A DNA stretch of 37,673 bases from Planctomycetota bacterium (GTDB lineage Bacteria > Planctomycetota > UBA8108 > UBA1146). Numbering within the stretch: the first letter of the stretch is position 1; every line of letters begins with the position of its first letter. The DNA lies in NCBI GenBank assembly GCA_016776905.1, contig JADHSM010000022.1:1-37673 (forward strand). The letters run 5' to 3'. Positions 25,701 through 33,626 of the stretch are shown here, piece after piece. The notes below the pieces were generated by a model. It worked only from the letters and a program-made list of their open reading frames with translations. It did not search any database and was not told the origin of the DNA. The translations under genes and the position numbers were made by a program.

Positions 25701-27278
25701 TTTGACTTCGATGGCGACGGAATCTGTGACCTCGGCGATACCGACGACGACAACGATGGTGCTCTCGACAGAAACGATAGTGATGACAACAACGCAAATA
25801 TCTGCTCTGACCTCGATGGCGATGGTTGTGACGACTGTTCTGCAGGAAGTTTTGATCTTTCGAATGATGGATTTGACTTCGACGGTGACGGAGCCTGTGA
25901 TTTAGGCGACACCGACGATGACAACGACGGTGCACTCGACGATGTCGACAGTGACGATAACAACGTTAATGTCTGCTCCGACAACGATGGTGACGGCTGT
26001 GACGACTGCTCCTCAGGCATCTTTGACCCCGCCAATGACGGCTTCGATTTCGACGGTGACGGAACCTGTGATTTAGGAGACACCGACGATGACAACGACG
26101 GTGCACTCGACGACGCCGACAGCGACGATAACAACGTTAATATCTGCTCTGATAGTGACGGTGACGGCTGCGATGACTGCTCAGGTGGAAGCTATAACCC
26201 CAATAACGACGGCTTTGACTTTGATGGCGACGGCATCTGCGATTTCGGTGATACCGACGACGACAATGACGGCGCACTCGATCGATCAGACAGTGACGAC
26301 AACAACTCCAATATATGCTCCGACACGGACTTCGATGGCTGCGACGACTGCTCTGGTGGAAGTTATGACCCCAACAATGACGGATCAGATTTAGACGGCG
26401 ACGGTATCTGTGATCTTGGTGACACTGATATCGACGGCGATGGAATCCCCAACCTCTGCGACGTAGACCAAACTGGTGGATTCGACTGTGACGTTAATGG
26501 TCAAGATGACTCCTGTCAGACTGATACTGATGCTGATGGAACCATCGACGCATGTGACAACGACCTCGACGGTGATGGCATTCCCAACATATGCGATGCG
26601 GACCAAACAGGCGGAAGTGACTGCGACTCAAATGGACAAGACGATTCCTGCGAGACCGACTTTGACAACGATGGCATTATTGATACCTGCGACGAAGATG
26701 ACGATAACGACGGTGCTCTCGACAGCGACGATAGCGACGACAATAATATTAATATCTGCTCTGATCTCGATGGTGACGGTTGCGAAGATTGCTCTAGTGG
26801 CACCTTTGATCCTGCAAACGATGGGATTGATACTGACAGTGACGGCCTCTGCGACTTCGGCGATACAGACCTAGATGGTGATGGTGTCGATAATAACTGC
26901 GATACTGATCAGGTCGCAGGCACTGATTGTAACAGCGATTCGATTCTCGATAGTTGTCAAGGTTCACTCGACTTCAACACCGATGGGATTCCTGACGTGT
27001 GTCAGGGAAATCCATTTATTCGAGGAGATGGAAACAGAGACGGCAATATTGATATCACGGATGCCGTGCATACACTGAGAGTTCTCTTTGATAACTTCTC
27101 GGATCTTTGTCTTCCAGCTTTGGACTTCAATGCCGATCAGCAAGTCGACATTTCAGATGTATCTTCAGAGCTCAACTACATCTTCCTAGGTACAAGTCCT
27201 CCTAGCGCACCATTCCCTAACTGTGGAATACCCCAAGGTGCGACAGATTCTTGTAGTTCTTTCAACTCTTGCCCCTGA
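22761..27278 (+). CDS. Giant secreted Asp-rich protein: choice-of-anchor-I beta-propeller, TSP3-like repeats, dockerin-like end
   Basis: The protein has 1505 residues. A signal peptide (LIHTLMLGLALLSFTETYAQ) is followed to about residue 510 by a choice-of-anchor-I type beta-propeller (ASEIVAYDPISGRVFVTNA, YLLTANEGAARTEDAR, GCEPEAATVAHIGNQI). Next come short DCNxNGIPDxC units and ten 57-residue units of the form DDDNDGALDxxDSDDNN-ICSD-DGDGCDDCSSG-NDGFDFDGDGICDLGDT, rich in calcium-binding Asp loops. It ends in a dockerin-like pair, FIRGDGNRDGNIDITDAVHTL and DFNADQQVDISDVSSEL. It is surely exported, extremely acidic and Ca-binding by family knowledge; surface or matrix function is inference. 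It is divergent from candidate selenoprotein A and convergent with copy B. Confidence 0.93.
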   Translation: MRFLIHTLMLGLALLSFTETYAQGTGSVNLTPISTFNSGVFEGSASEIVAYDPISGRVFVTNATAGGFDILQLSQTGQLGFVTSIATSRPPTHLRIWNDGITSHVVASIPSLPITNPGTVQVFSTSGVLEAVYSVGAFPDMLYITSDGRALTANEGQPIGGTNPRGSVSIVHLATGVVEHISFTGFDGQEVALRNSGIRIFPGFSASVDLEPEYIAVSGDLNFAYAICQEQNCVITIDLTTSTPIRIDSLGKKNHLLPGNGLDPSDSNGVSINTWPVSGLYQPDSIVAFEAAGIPYLLTANEGAARTEDARARTLQLDPGAFPNAGFLQANSRIGRLQVSTIDGDIDGDGDFDELVAYGTRSFSIFEMTTGADIVYDSGDEFALVTSQAAPGNFNSNSTSNNSADGRSDNKGCEPEAATVAHIGNQILAFIGLERQGGIMVYDVTDPPNSFFLGYFTNRNFNANIESPAAGDLGIESIVYVKPADNLLNAHLIITGNEISGTTTVYLLSLPSPPADCNTNNIPDADDISSGTSTDCNSDGIPDECTLTGNDCDQNLIPDDCQPDFDEDGIPNICDNDDDSDGVDDTNDLNPLDSTICRDVDNDGCDDCSSGFDSPSNDGLDTDADGICDLSDPDDDDDGVPDASDSSSTNPFICSDIDLDGCDDCSSGTFNTANDGTDTDTDGICDTGDGDLDGDGIENECDLDQTPGSDCNGNNRVDTCDINDSTSQDCDVNGIPDDCEISVNAALDCDNNGELDSCQLTSGTSNDCNGNTVLDSCEIASGSADCNNDSIPDDCQNDCDGNSIPDDCDLSSGSSADCNSNGVPDSCDISGGTDFDCDINGVIDECQITVDPNLDCDLDGVLQSCETDTDSDGVEDDCDTDDDNDNVLDVDDSSPLDNTICRDADADGCDDCSSGTDDSTNDGFDFDADGLCDIGDPDDDNDGVLDGVDSDDNNANICSDTDGDSCDDCSSGIFNTDDDGFDFDGDGICDLGDTDDDNDGALDRNDSDDNNANICSDLDGDGCDDCSAGSFDLSNDGFDFDGDGACDLGDTDDDNDGALDDVDSDDNNVNVCSDNDGDGCDDCSSGIFDPANDGFDFDGDGTCDLGDTDDDNDGALDDADSDDNNVNICSDSDGDGCDDCSGGSYNPNNDGFDFDGDGICDFGDTDDDNDGALDRSDSDDNNSNICSDTDFDGCDDCSGGSYDPNNDGSDLDGDGICDLGDTDIDGDGIPNLCDVDQTGGFDCDVNGQDDSCQTDTDADGTIDACDNDLDGDGIPNICDADQTGGSDCDSNGQDDSCETDFDNDGIIDTCDEDDDNDGALDSDDSDDNNINICSDLDGDGCEDCSSGTFDPANDGIDTDSDGLCDFGDTDLDGDGVDNNCDTDQVAGTDCNSDSILDSCQGSLDFNTDGIPDVCQGNPFIRGDGNRDGNIDITDAVHTLRVLFDNFSDLCLPALDFNADQQVDISDVSSELNYIFLGTSPPSAPFPNCGIPQGATDSCSSFNSCP
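24489..24830 (+). repeat. Two tandem 171-bp units (TSP3-like)
   Basis: Two adjacent 57-codon units (24489-24659, 24660-24830), more diverged than the later array. They share the DDDxDGVxD, ICxDxDxDGCDDCSSG and DTDxDGIC frame. Confidence 0.85.
25401..26426 (+). repeat. Six tandem 171-bp units (TSP3-like)
   Basis: Six consecutive 57-codon units begin at 25401, 25572, 25743, 25914, 26085 and 26256 with no indel between them. The last five are the most alike (DDDNDG at each start, GCDDCS in most). A tenth similar unit stands apart at 26697-26867. Confidence 0.92.
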
Positions 27279-27308
27279 AGAAGGATCTCGACTCCGATCA
27301 CTCCAAAA

Positions 27309-27348
27309 AAATAAGGCCGCTGACGGTAACCCGTCAGCGGCCTTATTT
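27309..27348. terminator. Bidirectional intrinsic terminator between the repeat protein and selenoprotein B
   Basis: A perfect 18-bp stem: 27309-27326 pairs with 27331-27348 around TAAC, core AAGGCCGCTGACGG. An A-run on the left and TTATTT on the right give both strands a T-rich end. It lies between the stops of two convergent genes. Confidence 0.9.
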
Positions 27349-27360
27349 CGTTGTAAGAAA

Positions 27361-28245
27361 CTAGCGAAGCATTTTCTGTGCTGATCTAGGGATTTCGAAC
27401 CCCTCGATCAATTCAGAGTGATCCAACTCGTAGTCATATCGAAAAACGACATGCTCAATACCGTCACTGAAAGCCGCATCACCTTTTGCTGTTTTTCCCT
27501 GGTCATTCTTGAGACCCGTCAAAATTAGCATTTCCATCTTTCTCGCGAGCCCGGTCTCAGGGTCAAGATCAAGGTCGATCACGCTGCGAGTCTGGGTCCT
27601 ATCCGCACGGGACAGGTATTCAGAAATGCATCAGCCACCAGAAAGGCAACCGGAATTCTGCATATCAATGAAGTACTTAAGAGCCATTTCAGAGGGCAAG
27701 GTCACTCGCATGCGGTGGAACACTTTTTCCTCATGCTCACTTCCGCCAACAGAAGTACGTCCCTTTGCCTTCTCTTTTTTGACAATCTTGGGTGCGACTT
27801 TTGAATCCAACCATTCGACCTTGGTGGCTTTCTTGCTCGCTTCAAGAAGAACGCGTTCTGGGAATGCGAAAAGACGATCGAGCTTTTTCCCATCAGCCGT
27901 GGCTTGTAAGACACGCCAGATTTCACCGGTGAACTGTGCACCCTTGGTGGGAGTACGGAAAATTTGACGTTCAGGTAAGAACATCACGGGGCCGCGTGTC
28001 CGACCGAAGTATGCTTCACCGACAGCCTGATCTACGATTTTATGGTCTGCGTTGTTTGCCATACCACCAGCGACAGAGAGTCGTGTTGTAAATCCTGCCT
28101 TCTGTGCCTGCTTCAGCAAATCAGAAGAGGCCTTCTTTAAGACTTTTCTCGCATCTGGGGTCACTTCTGACTCCCCAGCATGCAATCCCGATCCGGCACC
28201 CAGTACCACCATCAGGAGCAACAATTTCATGAAGTGTTTCGTCAT
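27361..28245 (-). CDS. Candidate exported selenoprotein, copy B (in-frame UGA at 27631-27633 read as selenocysteine)
   Basis: This is the paralog of the gene at 21477-22562, with the same structure: a 204-codon frame, one TGA, then an 89-residue tail in the same frame. The first possible restart in the tail is a GTG 17 codons on, without a ribosome site, and the tail homology begins before it. Read through, the protein has 294 residues with Sec205 in SGC200LSGG-Sec-C206. ATG at 28245 has AAAGGTG 6-7 nt upstream and opens a signal peptide (FMKLLLLMVVLGAGSGLHA). Blocks shared with copy A: DHKI, FLPE, IFRTPTKGA, GKKLDRLFAFP, GRTSV, then past the UGA IS-x-YLS, DRTQTR, GKTAKGDAAF, GIEHVVF and YELDHSE. 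The function is unknown; an exported thiol/selenol protein is inferred. It converges on the repeat protein with a terminator between. Confidence 0.8.
27598..27616 (-). promoter_or_regulatory. SECIS-like hairpin, copy B
   Basis: On the reverse strand CCTGTCC-CGTGC-GGATAGG forms a 7-bp stem with one G-U pair and a 5-nt loop, beginning 14 nt after the in-frame TGA, exactly as in copy A. The left arm is identical to copy A. The right arm differs by one base that keeps pairing, and the loops share the central GUG. Confidence 0.75.
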
Positions 28246-28391
28246 AGGATTCACCTTTCTCAATCGTTCTATCGGGACTCTATCAGTTTAATATTACACA
28301 GAACTCCCTGAAGACTCCAGTAGTTGGGGAATTCGAGAAGAGTGTAAAAACCTAAAAGGAGGACACAGAAGCGATAAACAGCTCATTGGAC

Positions 28392-29768
28392 CTACTCTGA
28401 GAAGAAAATTCCCTCACCGGACACCCTACGACTCAATGAGTTCCCTTCCCGAAATTCAGGAATCGCGAGCAAATCCACGAGTTGATATCTGGCGATAGCC
28501 CGATCTGCACAGGCTTTCTTCAACTGAAGTGTCGCCGAGAGAATCTCTTCCATTCTTTGCCATTGAAGGGTGAGTTCCTGAGCATTGCTGGAAACGGCCA
28601 ACTCCTTCATTAAATCCTGTGGCACTGTCAGAGCTTTCCCCTCGAGTCGAGTGATCAAGGCCTGACTCTCCTCAAATCGCATCTGCGCATCGACAATATC
28701 GTCGCTGACTTTTTTAGTAATTCGCATGAGTTCCATTTTCCCGGAACCCAACTCTTCCCGAATCACCTGTCGGCGATCCTGTTCAAGATTCCTTCCCAAA
28801 GGAATCTCTACCCCCACTGTCAGAATCCAGTCGGTTTCGCCTCCTCCTCCAGAGGAAACAACAGGTTGATCATGATCCGTGTGCGTATGAGCTCCAAAGA
28901 CGATGTCAGGCCAAGCTTCAGAATCCAATAATCCCAACTCCTTCTGGGCCCATCGAGATTGTTCGGCAGCCAAGATTTCATTGGGATGCCTTCGGAATCT
29001 GTTCCTTGTTTCAATTCCAATAAACCGATCATCATGCAATAACTCCGGCACAGGAAGCGAAGCTCTCAATGGTCGTTCCAGTAACAGATTGAGGGATTCC
29101 TGAATCAGCGCCTTTTCTTCTGCGAGAAGGGAGATTCTCTGATTCCAAGTCCGAAGCCTTTTTTCGACAAGCGTGCGAATGTCAGAGCGAAACCAATCGG
29201 TATCTTTTTCAAGCAAGACCTCGATCTGTGTCAAATACTCCTCAGCGATATTCTCTGCCCCAGTGAGATACCAGTATTCACACCACTGCTCTCGTAACTG
29301 CCGAAGAAGTCTCATTTGAGTTTGCTGAAGTCTGATTTCCGAAAGTTTATTGTCGGACCGTGATCTTCTCGCTTCCCGAGACTCATTGGCCATTCCCGAC
29401 AAACTCCAATCGAGAGCGACTTGACGATCTCCAGACGTATCCCGAATATTTTCACCTGCGTCTGAATCATTCCAACGGGCACCGGGTAACCAGGATTCTT
29501 GATTGGAATCCTGGACTTCGCCCTCGAGCGGGATCGGTAAACCCCTCATCGCTGGCTGCGACTCCACCAAGGCCAATTCCAGATCTCTTAAATTGGAAAA
29601 CTGCTCAGTCTGGCTAGGGGCAGGATTCATTTGTGCACTTGAGGAAGCGGGGCTCCGAGGCTCCTCCTGGGTGAAGAAGCCTCCCATTCCACAACCCGAG
29701 AGGAATAACACCAAAAGGGCTATCAACGGAGTGAGATCCTTATGGATCTCCTGCTTGAACTTGATCAT
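28392..29768 (-). CDS. TolC-family outer-membrane efflux-like lipoprotein
   Basis: The protein has 458 residues with an N-terminal hydrophobic segment ending in the lipobox FLSGC, so it is probably a lipoprotein. The remainder is mostly long alpha-helices with heptad character (EIRLQQTQMRLLRQLREQW, LEKDTDWFRSDIRTLVEKRLRTW). Between them are the family's typical strands: LLDSEAWPDIVFGAHTH, and WILTVGVEIPLGRN followed by EQDRRQVIREEL. This is the duplicated helical-barrel pattern of TolC/CzcC outer-membrane factors, which form the exit duct of RND or ABC efflux and type I secretion systems. Inner-membrane and periplasmic partners are not next to it. A short His-Thr-His-Thr-Asp-His stretch lies in one loop. 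It precedes candidate selenoprotein B on the same strand, 146 nt away. Confidence 0.82.
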   Translation of the reverse strand: MIKFKQEIHKDLTPLIALLVLFLSGCGMGGFFTQEEPRSPASSSAQMNPAPSQTEQFSNLRDLELALVESQPAMRGLPIPLEGEVQDSNQESWLPGARWNDSDAGENIRDTSGDRQVALDWSLSGMANESREARRSRSDNKLSEIRLQQTQMRLLRQLREQWCEYWYLTGAENIAEEYLTQIEVLLEKDTDWFRSDIRTLVEKRLRTWNQRISLLAEEKALIQESLNLLLERPLRASLPVPELLHDDRFIGIETRNRFRRHPNEILAAEQSRWAQKELGLLDSEAWPDIVFGAHTHTDHDQPVVSSGGGGETDWILTVGVEIPLGRNLEQDRRQVIREELGSGKMELMRITKKVSDDIVDAQMRFEESQALITRLEGKALTVPQDLMKELAVSSNAQELTLQWQRMEEILSATLQLKKACADRAIARYQLVDLLAIPEFREGNSLSRRVSGEGIFFSE

Positions 29769-29936
29769 GGCCTAAATTCCCCTTCCTACACGACTCATGG
29801 AGTCGGATTCCCCGAAGGAATCGTACACCGGAAGAATATGCATGTCCCCTGCATGATATCGGGTTTTTCATCTTCAACGTGTGCTGGAACCCATCCTTGC
29901 CGCCGATTAATCTTCAGGGAGACCCGGAGGCACCTG

Positions 29937-30617
29937 ATGACCCGTCTACGAAAACACCGAAACCTGACTGAAAATCAGCAGTCCCGAAATATTCACCCCC
30001 AGGAACTACTCCGGGCAGGTGACTGGCACCAGTATTTTGGCAAATCCGGAGACATCTGGCTTGAAGTCGGCACGGGGAAAGACACTCACCTTATTGAGCG
30101 CTCTATTCTTAATCCTGATGATTTACATGTTGGACTAGAACTTACGCGTAAGAAATTTGAGATGATGCTTCGTAAGGCAGACTCGCTGACACAAGAACTC
30201 CCCAATGCTACCGACAATCTCAGGTTTATGAACGCGGACGCCTTTCAGACCGTAGAAGCCTGCTTTAAAAATGCGTCCCTGAGTGGTGCGTTTATTCTCT
30301 TCCCCGACCCATGGCCGAAAAAGCGTCATAAGGCTCGTCGTCTCCTGCAAAAATCTTTCCTCCAACTGATCACAACGAAGCTCGCACCTGATGCCGTCTT
30401 GGAAATAAGAACAGATGATCCGGATTATGCAGTTCAGGCAAAAGAAGCCTTATCTGAAATCTCTGAGCTAAGATCCCTCACGGGATCCATCGATTGGATT
30501 CACGAACCTCTTGATCCCACGAACCACGTCGAGACTCTATTCGAAAGTAAGTTCAAAAAACGTGGGTTAAAGATTCATCACTTCTATTTATTCAGGACCT
30601 CAGATGTCACTCCATGA
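29937..30617 (+). CDS. trmB: tRNA (guanine-N7)-methyltransferase
   Basis: TrmB methylates G46 in the tRNA variable loop with SAM. The protein has 226 residues from the ATG at 29937, which has GGAGG six nt upstream; the frame is open back to 29742 but the family begins at MTRLRKHRNLT. Key blocks: WLEVGTGKDTHLIERS (SAM motif), LHVGLELTRKKFEMM, FMNADAFQTV, and the diagnostic FPDPWPKKRHKARRLLQ with LEIRTDDPDYA. ETLFESKFKKRGLKIHHFYL matches the usual C-terminus. It overlaps uvrC by 14 nt, so the two are likely co-translated. The region 29769-29936 between this and the reverse-strand TolC-like gene holds no gene I can support. Confidence 0.95.
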   Translation: MTRLRKHRNLTENQQSRNIHPQELLRAGDWHQYFGKSGDIWLEVGTGKDTHLIERSILNPDDLHVGLELTRKKFEMMLRKADSLTQELPNATDNLRFMNADAFQTVEACFKNASLSGAFILFPDPWPKKRHKARRLLQKSFLQLITTKLAPDAVLEIRTDDPDYAVQAKEALSEISELRSLTGSIDWIHEPLDPTNHVETLFESKFKKRGLKIHHFYLFRTSDVTP

Positions 30618-32511
30618 AAATCAGATCCAGGATCAACTGGCAACACTGCCAACAAAGCCGGGTGTCTATATTTTCCAAGACGAAAAATCAAAAACTATCT
30701 ATGTGGGTAAAGCGAAAAACCTCAGAAGTAGAGTCAGGTCTTATTTCCAAAAAGGCTCCAGTGATACTCGGTTACTCTTTTCCAGAATTGTTAAGAACAC
30801 TGCCAATATCGACGTCATCGTGTGTGCGAATGAACTAGAAGCTTTACTCCTTGAGAATAACCTCATTAAGAAGCATCGTCCCACATACAATCTGAGACTT
30901 CGCGACGACAAAACATATCTATCGCTTCGAGTGACTACTGGTGAAATGTGGCCGAGAGTACATCCGATACGCAGTTGGAAATCTGATAAACATACATACT
31001 TCGGCCCCTACTCCTCGGCGAAATCAGTTTATCAACTTTTGAAACTGATAAAAAAGTTCATTCCCCTCAGAACCTGTTCGAATGCTTTCTTCGACAGTCG
31101 AAAGCGACCTTGCATCGAATTTGAAATAGGACGTTGCACAGCACCCTGTGTTGGCTTGGACACTTCCCAGTCATACTCGAAAATGGTCGAAGACGTACTC
31201 ATGCTCCTGCGAGGGAAAGATCGATCCCTGATTCGGATGCTGAATGACAGGATGAAAGAAGCCAGTGCTAACAAGGAATATGAATCCGCTGGGAAATTCC
31301 GTGACCAGATGAACGCCATCGAAAAAGTAATGCAGCAACAGCATGTTCAGGAACACCCCCACGGCGACTGCGATGTTATCCATCTACATCAGCAGGGTGA
31401 TTTTGCTTCAATTCACGTATTATTGGTGAGGCATGGCCGAGTGATCTCTTCCGCGACTCACACTACTAGAATTCATGATCAAACGATTGCTGGAATACTG
31501 AGCGCCTTTTTAGGCCAGTATTACCATGGCGAGAAATACGTCCCCTCAGAAGTGTTCCTCCCCGAACTTCCTATCGACCATGTATTGATCGAAAAATGGC
31601 TCTCGGAGCATGCAGGCCATAAGGTTTCGGTCAAAGTCCCCAAACGCGGCCCTAGAGTTCGACTTCTAGAAATGGCGTTAGAGAATGCCCGGGTTCAAGC
31701 AGACGTCAACACCCATCAGATTGAAACTCAGGAAGCGATCTCGATTTCACTGGGTCGCCATCTCAATCTCAGTAAACCTGTAAGAACGATCGAGTGTTAC
31801 GACATCAGTAATATTCAGGGCACTCTGAATGTTGCCAGTAAAGTTTATTTCGAAGACGGCGAACCCGACACCGACTTGTACAGAAGGTTCCGAATGAGAT
31901 CCGTCAAAGGAAGCGACGATTTTGCGAGTATGCAAGAAGTGCTCCGGAGACGGTTCAGACCTCAGGACAACCGTGACCCCATTCCTGACCTCGTCGTCGT
32001 CGACGGAGGAAAAGGGCAAATATCCAGTGCTTTGGAAATACTGGAAAAACTAGGCGTAAATACTGCACTCTGCGGCATCGCCAAAGACCGGCTCCGAGCT
32101 GGAGAAAGAACTCAAGAAAGAGTTTTCATCCCTGGCAAAACTGATCCGATCGACCTCCCCGAAGACGACCCTGCTTCCAGACTTCTCCAGAGACTTCGCG
32201 ATGAGGCACACCGTTTCGCCAACTCCTACCATCGGGAACTCCGACGCCGCAGCAATCTCGTCAGCGGCCTAGAAGACATACCGGGGATAGGTCCCAAAAG
32301 ACGGAGATCTCTCCTCCAAGAATTTGGCTCATTGAAAATGGTTCGAGATGCATCTATAGACGCCTTGGCTCGCGTTCAAGGGATGACACCAACGCTCGCA
32401 GAATCCCTTCACCATTTCCTAAACTCACCGGAAGAACCCGACGTCGAGGAAGAAGCCTTGCAAGCCTCCATCGATGGAGATGAAACTGTCGAGGAATCTG
32501 ATCAATCCTGA
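30604..32511 (+). CDS. uvrC: UvrABC excinuclease subunit C
   Basis: UvrC makes both incisions around bulky DNA lesions in nucleotide excision repair. The protein has 635 residues with the complete layout: a GIY-YIG nuclease (KPGVYIFQDEKSKTIYVGKAKNLRSRVRSYFQ), a CxRPC-like segment (FDSRKRPCIEFEIGRCTAPCVG), a UVR domain (YESAGKFRDQMNAIEKV), the RNase H-like domain (IECYDISNIQGTLNVASKVYFEDG, PDLVVVDGGKGQISSALEIL) and a C-terminal helix-hairpin-helix pair (LEDIPGIGPKRRRSLLQEFGSL). The length is close to the E. coli protein. It begins within the end of trmB and its last 10 nt overlap the convergent small gene at 32502. Confidence 0.97.
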   Translation: MSLHENQIQDQLATLPTKPGVYIFQDEKSKTIYVGKAKNLRSRVRSYFQKGSSDTRLLFSRIVKNTANIDVIVCANELEALLLENNLIKKHRPTYNLRLRDDKTYLSLRVTTGEMWPRVHPIRSWKSDKHTYFGPYSSAKSVYQLLKLIKKFIPLRTCSNAFFDSRKRPCIEFEIGRCTAPCVGLDTSQSYSKMVEDVLMLLRGKDRSLIRMLNDRMKEASANKEYESAGKFRDQMNAIEKVMQQQHVQEHPHGDCDVIHLHQQGDFASIHVLLVRHGRVISSATHTTRIHDQTIAGILSAFLGQYYHGEKYVPSEVFLPELPIDHVLIEKWLSEHAGHKVSVKVPKRGPRVRLLEMALENARVQADVNTHQIETQEAISISLGRHLNLSKPVRTIECYDISNIQGTLNVASKVYFEDGEPDTDLYRRFRMRSVKGSDDFASMQEVLRRRFRPQDNRDPIPDLVVVDGGKGQISSALEILEKLGVNTALCGIAKDRLRAGERTQERVFIPGKTDPIDLPEDDPASRLLQRLRDEAHRFANSYHRELRRRSNLVSGLEDIPGIGPKRRRSLLQEFGSLKMVRDASIDALARVQGMTPTLAESLHHFLNSPEEPDVEEEALQASIDGDETVEESDQS

Positions 32512-32912
32512 GCGATTTTTCTCAATAGATCCTCGGCTTCACTCGTACTCGCAACGAGGCATATGGGAATTCCACCTGCCAAAGCTTTCTCGAGTACTGG
32601 CACCGGCCCCGAGACCACCAAAAATCCACCTTGTCTCTGGAGAATACCTGCGATTTGCTGAACTCTTCTCATCAAAGCAGGTGGGAAAACATCCATAGTC
32701 GGCAAATTTGGGAAGTGAATGGCCAGAAGTATACCTTCATGCTCTTCCACCTTACGCGCTAATGCACCTAAGGCTTTCACTAACTGACGAGGAGGGGCTC
32801 CTGGTGCAGGATTCAGGTGAGCCGTGATATAGGGTCCCGCAGCGGCCAATTCGAGGCCGGTATTTGGTGACGGGGTCAAGTCGAGATCTCCTTCCGCATC
32901 GAGCGGACCCAT
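32502..32912 (-). CDS. Small STAS-like protein of unknown function (136 aa)
   Basis: I cannot assign this firmly. The pattern PYITAHLNPAPGAPPRQLVKALGAL, GILLAIHFPNLPTMDVFPPALMRRVQQIAGILQRQGGFLVVSGPVPVLEKAL and then VASTSEAEDLL alternates strands and helices in the order of a STAS (anti-sigma antagonist-like) domain, but the usual phosphorylatable DSxG segment is not evident. The ATG at 32912 lacks a clear ribosome site. A TTG eleven codons on has AGGAG at about 8 nt and may be the true start. It overlaps the convergent uvrC by 10 nt and is divergent from the MshEN protein gene, a neighbour that would fit a signalling role. Confidence 0.6.
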   Translation of the reverse strand: MGPLDAEGDLDLTPSPNTGLELAAAGPYITAHLNPAPGAPPRQLVKALGALARKVEEHEGILLAIHFPNLPTMDVFPPALMRRVQQIAGILQRQGGFLVVSGPVPVLEKALAGGIPICLVASTSEAEDLLRKIAQD

Positions 32913-33005
32913 GAGAATGACCCACTATTCGGATTCTGTCCAATTCACTGATTTGACGAAATCGACTTTGATGTCCTAGTCTTATGAGTAAGGAGAAGGA
33001 ATCCA

Positions 33006-33626
33006 ATGCGCAGTCTTCGCTACAAGGACACCTGTGAAATTTTGGTCTCTGAGGGCCTCCTCGTCCCTTCAGATATCCAGTCCGCTAAATCACAGTCTGA
33101 AGAGACGGGCGAAAATGTCATCGAGTCCTTGCTGAGGGGAACTCCCCTTACCGAGCTCGACCTGGCACGCTGCCTAAGTACTCAGCACCAATTGCCCCTG
33201 ATTCCTCTCAATCGGTACGAACGAGATGAAACCCTTATCGAAATTCTGGATCCAGCATTCGTGTGGGAGCATGGCATTCTGCCTCTCTCTCGTATTGGCG
33301 CAGCAGTCCTCGTCGCAGTCAGGGATATTCCTTCGACCGATGCGATCAAACAGTTGCGTGAAAAACTTCATGCAGAACCATTCTTAACCATCGCCTCTTT
33401 CGAAGAATTGCAACTCGAGATCAGTCGTAGCCTAGAACTCGATGAGGAACAAAAGATAAACTTGGACAGAACCGTCCGTACTCAAAGACGTGGAGGGAAG
33501 CCTCCTCAGGTTGGCCAGGCGACTGCTGGGATGTCGAGTACCTCCTCATTACTGGAGACACTCAACGAGTCTTGGGAAAACATTTTTGAAGAAGCGGAAA
33601 AAAATGTCCGCGACGGACACTCTTGA
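33006..33626 (+). CDS. Stand-alone MshEN / GspE N-terminal-domain protein
   Basis: The protein has 206 residues. Residues 1-145 match the type II secretion/type IV pilus ATPase N-terminal domain (MshEN): EILVSEGLLVPSDIQSAKSQSEETGENVIESLL, then LTELDLARCLSTQHQLPLIPL, then LDPAFVWEHGILPLSRIGAAVLVAVRDIPSTDAIKQL. The ATPase domain normally fused to it is absent; the remainder is a low-complexity linker (RTQRRGGKPPQVGQATAGM) and a short acidic helix. Some MshEN domains bind cyclic di-GMP through RLGxxL motifs, which I do not see clearly here. It could be a regulatory subunit or adaptor. ATG at 33006 has AGGAGAAGGA upstream. Confidence 0.75.
   Translation: MRSLRYKDTCEILVSEGLLVPSDIQSAKSQSEETGENVIESLLRGTPLTELDLARCLSTQHQLPLIPLNRYERDETLIEILDPAFVWEHGILPLSRIGAAVLVAVRDIPSTDAIKQLREKLHAEPFLTIASFEELQLEISRSLELDEEQKINLDRTVRTQRRGGKPPQVGQATAGMSSTSSLLETLNESWENIFEEAEKNVRDGHS

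Noticed and set aside
24489..26867. CRISPR-like or satellite array
   Set aside because: The repeats are 171-bp coding units in one long open frame, without spacers.
27361..27582. Separate 73-residue gene starting at GTG 27582
   Set aside because: For the same reason as copy A: homology begins 15 codons upstream of the GTG, right after the TGA.
21747..27633. UGA reassigned to Trp or Gly in this organism
   Set aside because: Several clear genes (permease, serine hydrolase, acetylesterase, uvrC) end in TGA, and Trp is encoded by TGG throughout.
32953..32982. Possible promoter (TTGACG, then TAGTCT after 18 nt) before the MshEN gene
   Set aside because: Only the -35-like box is convincing, and planctomycete promoters are not well enough defined to call it.
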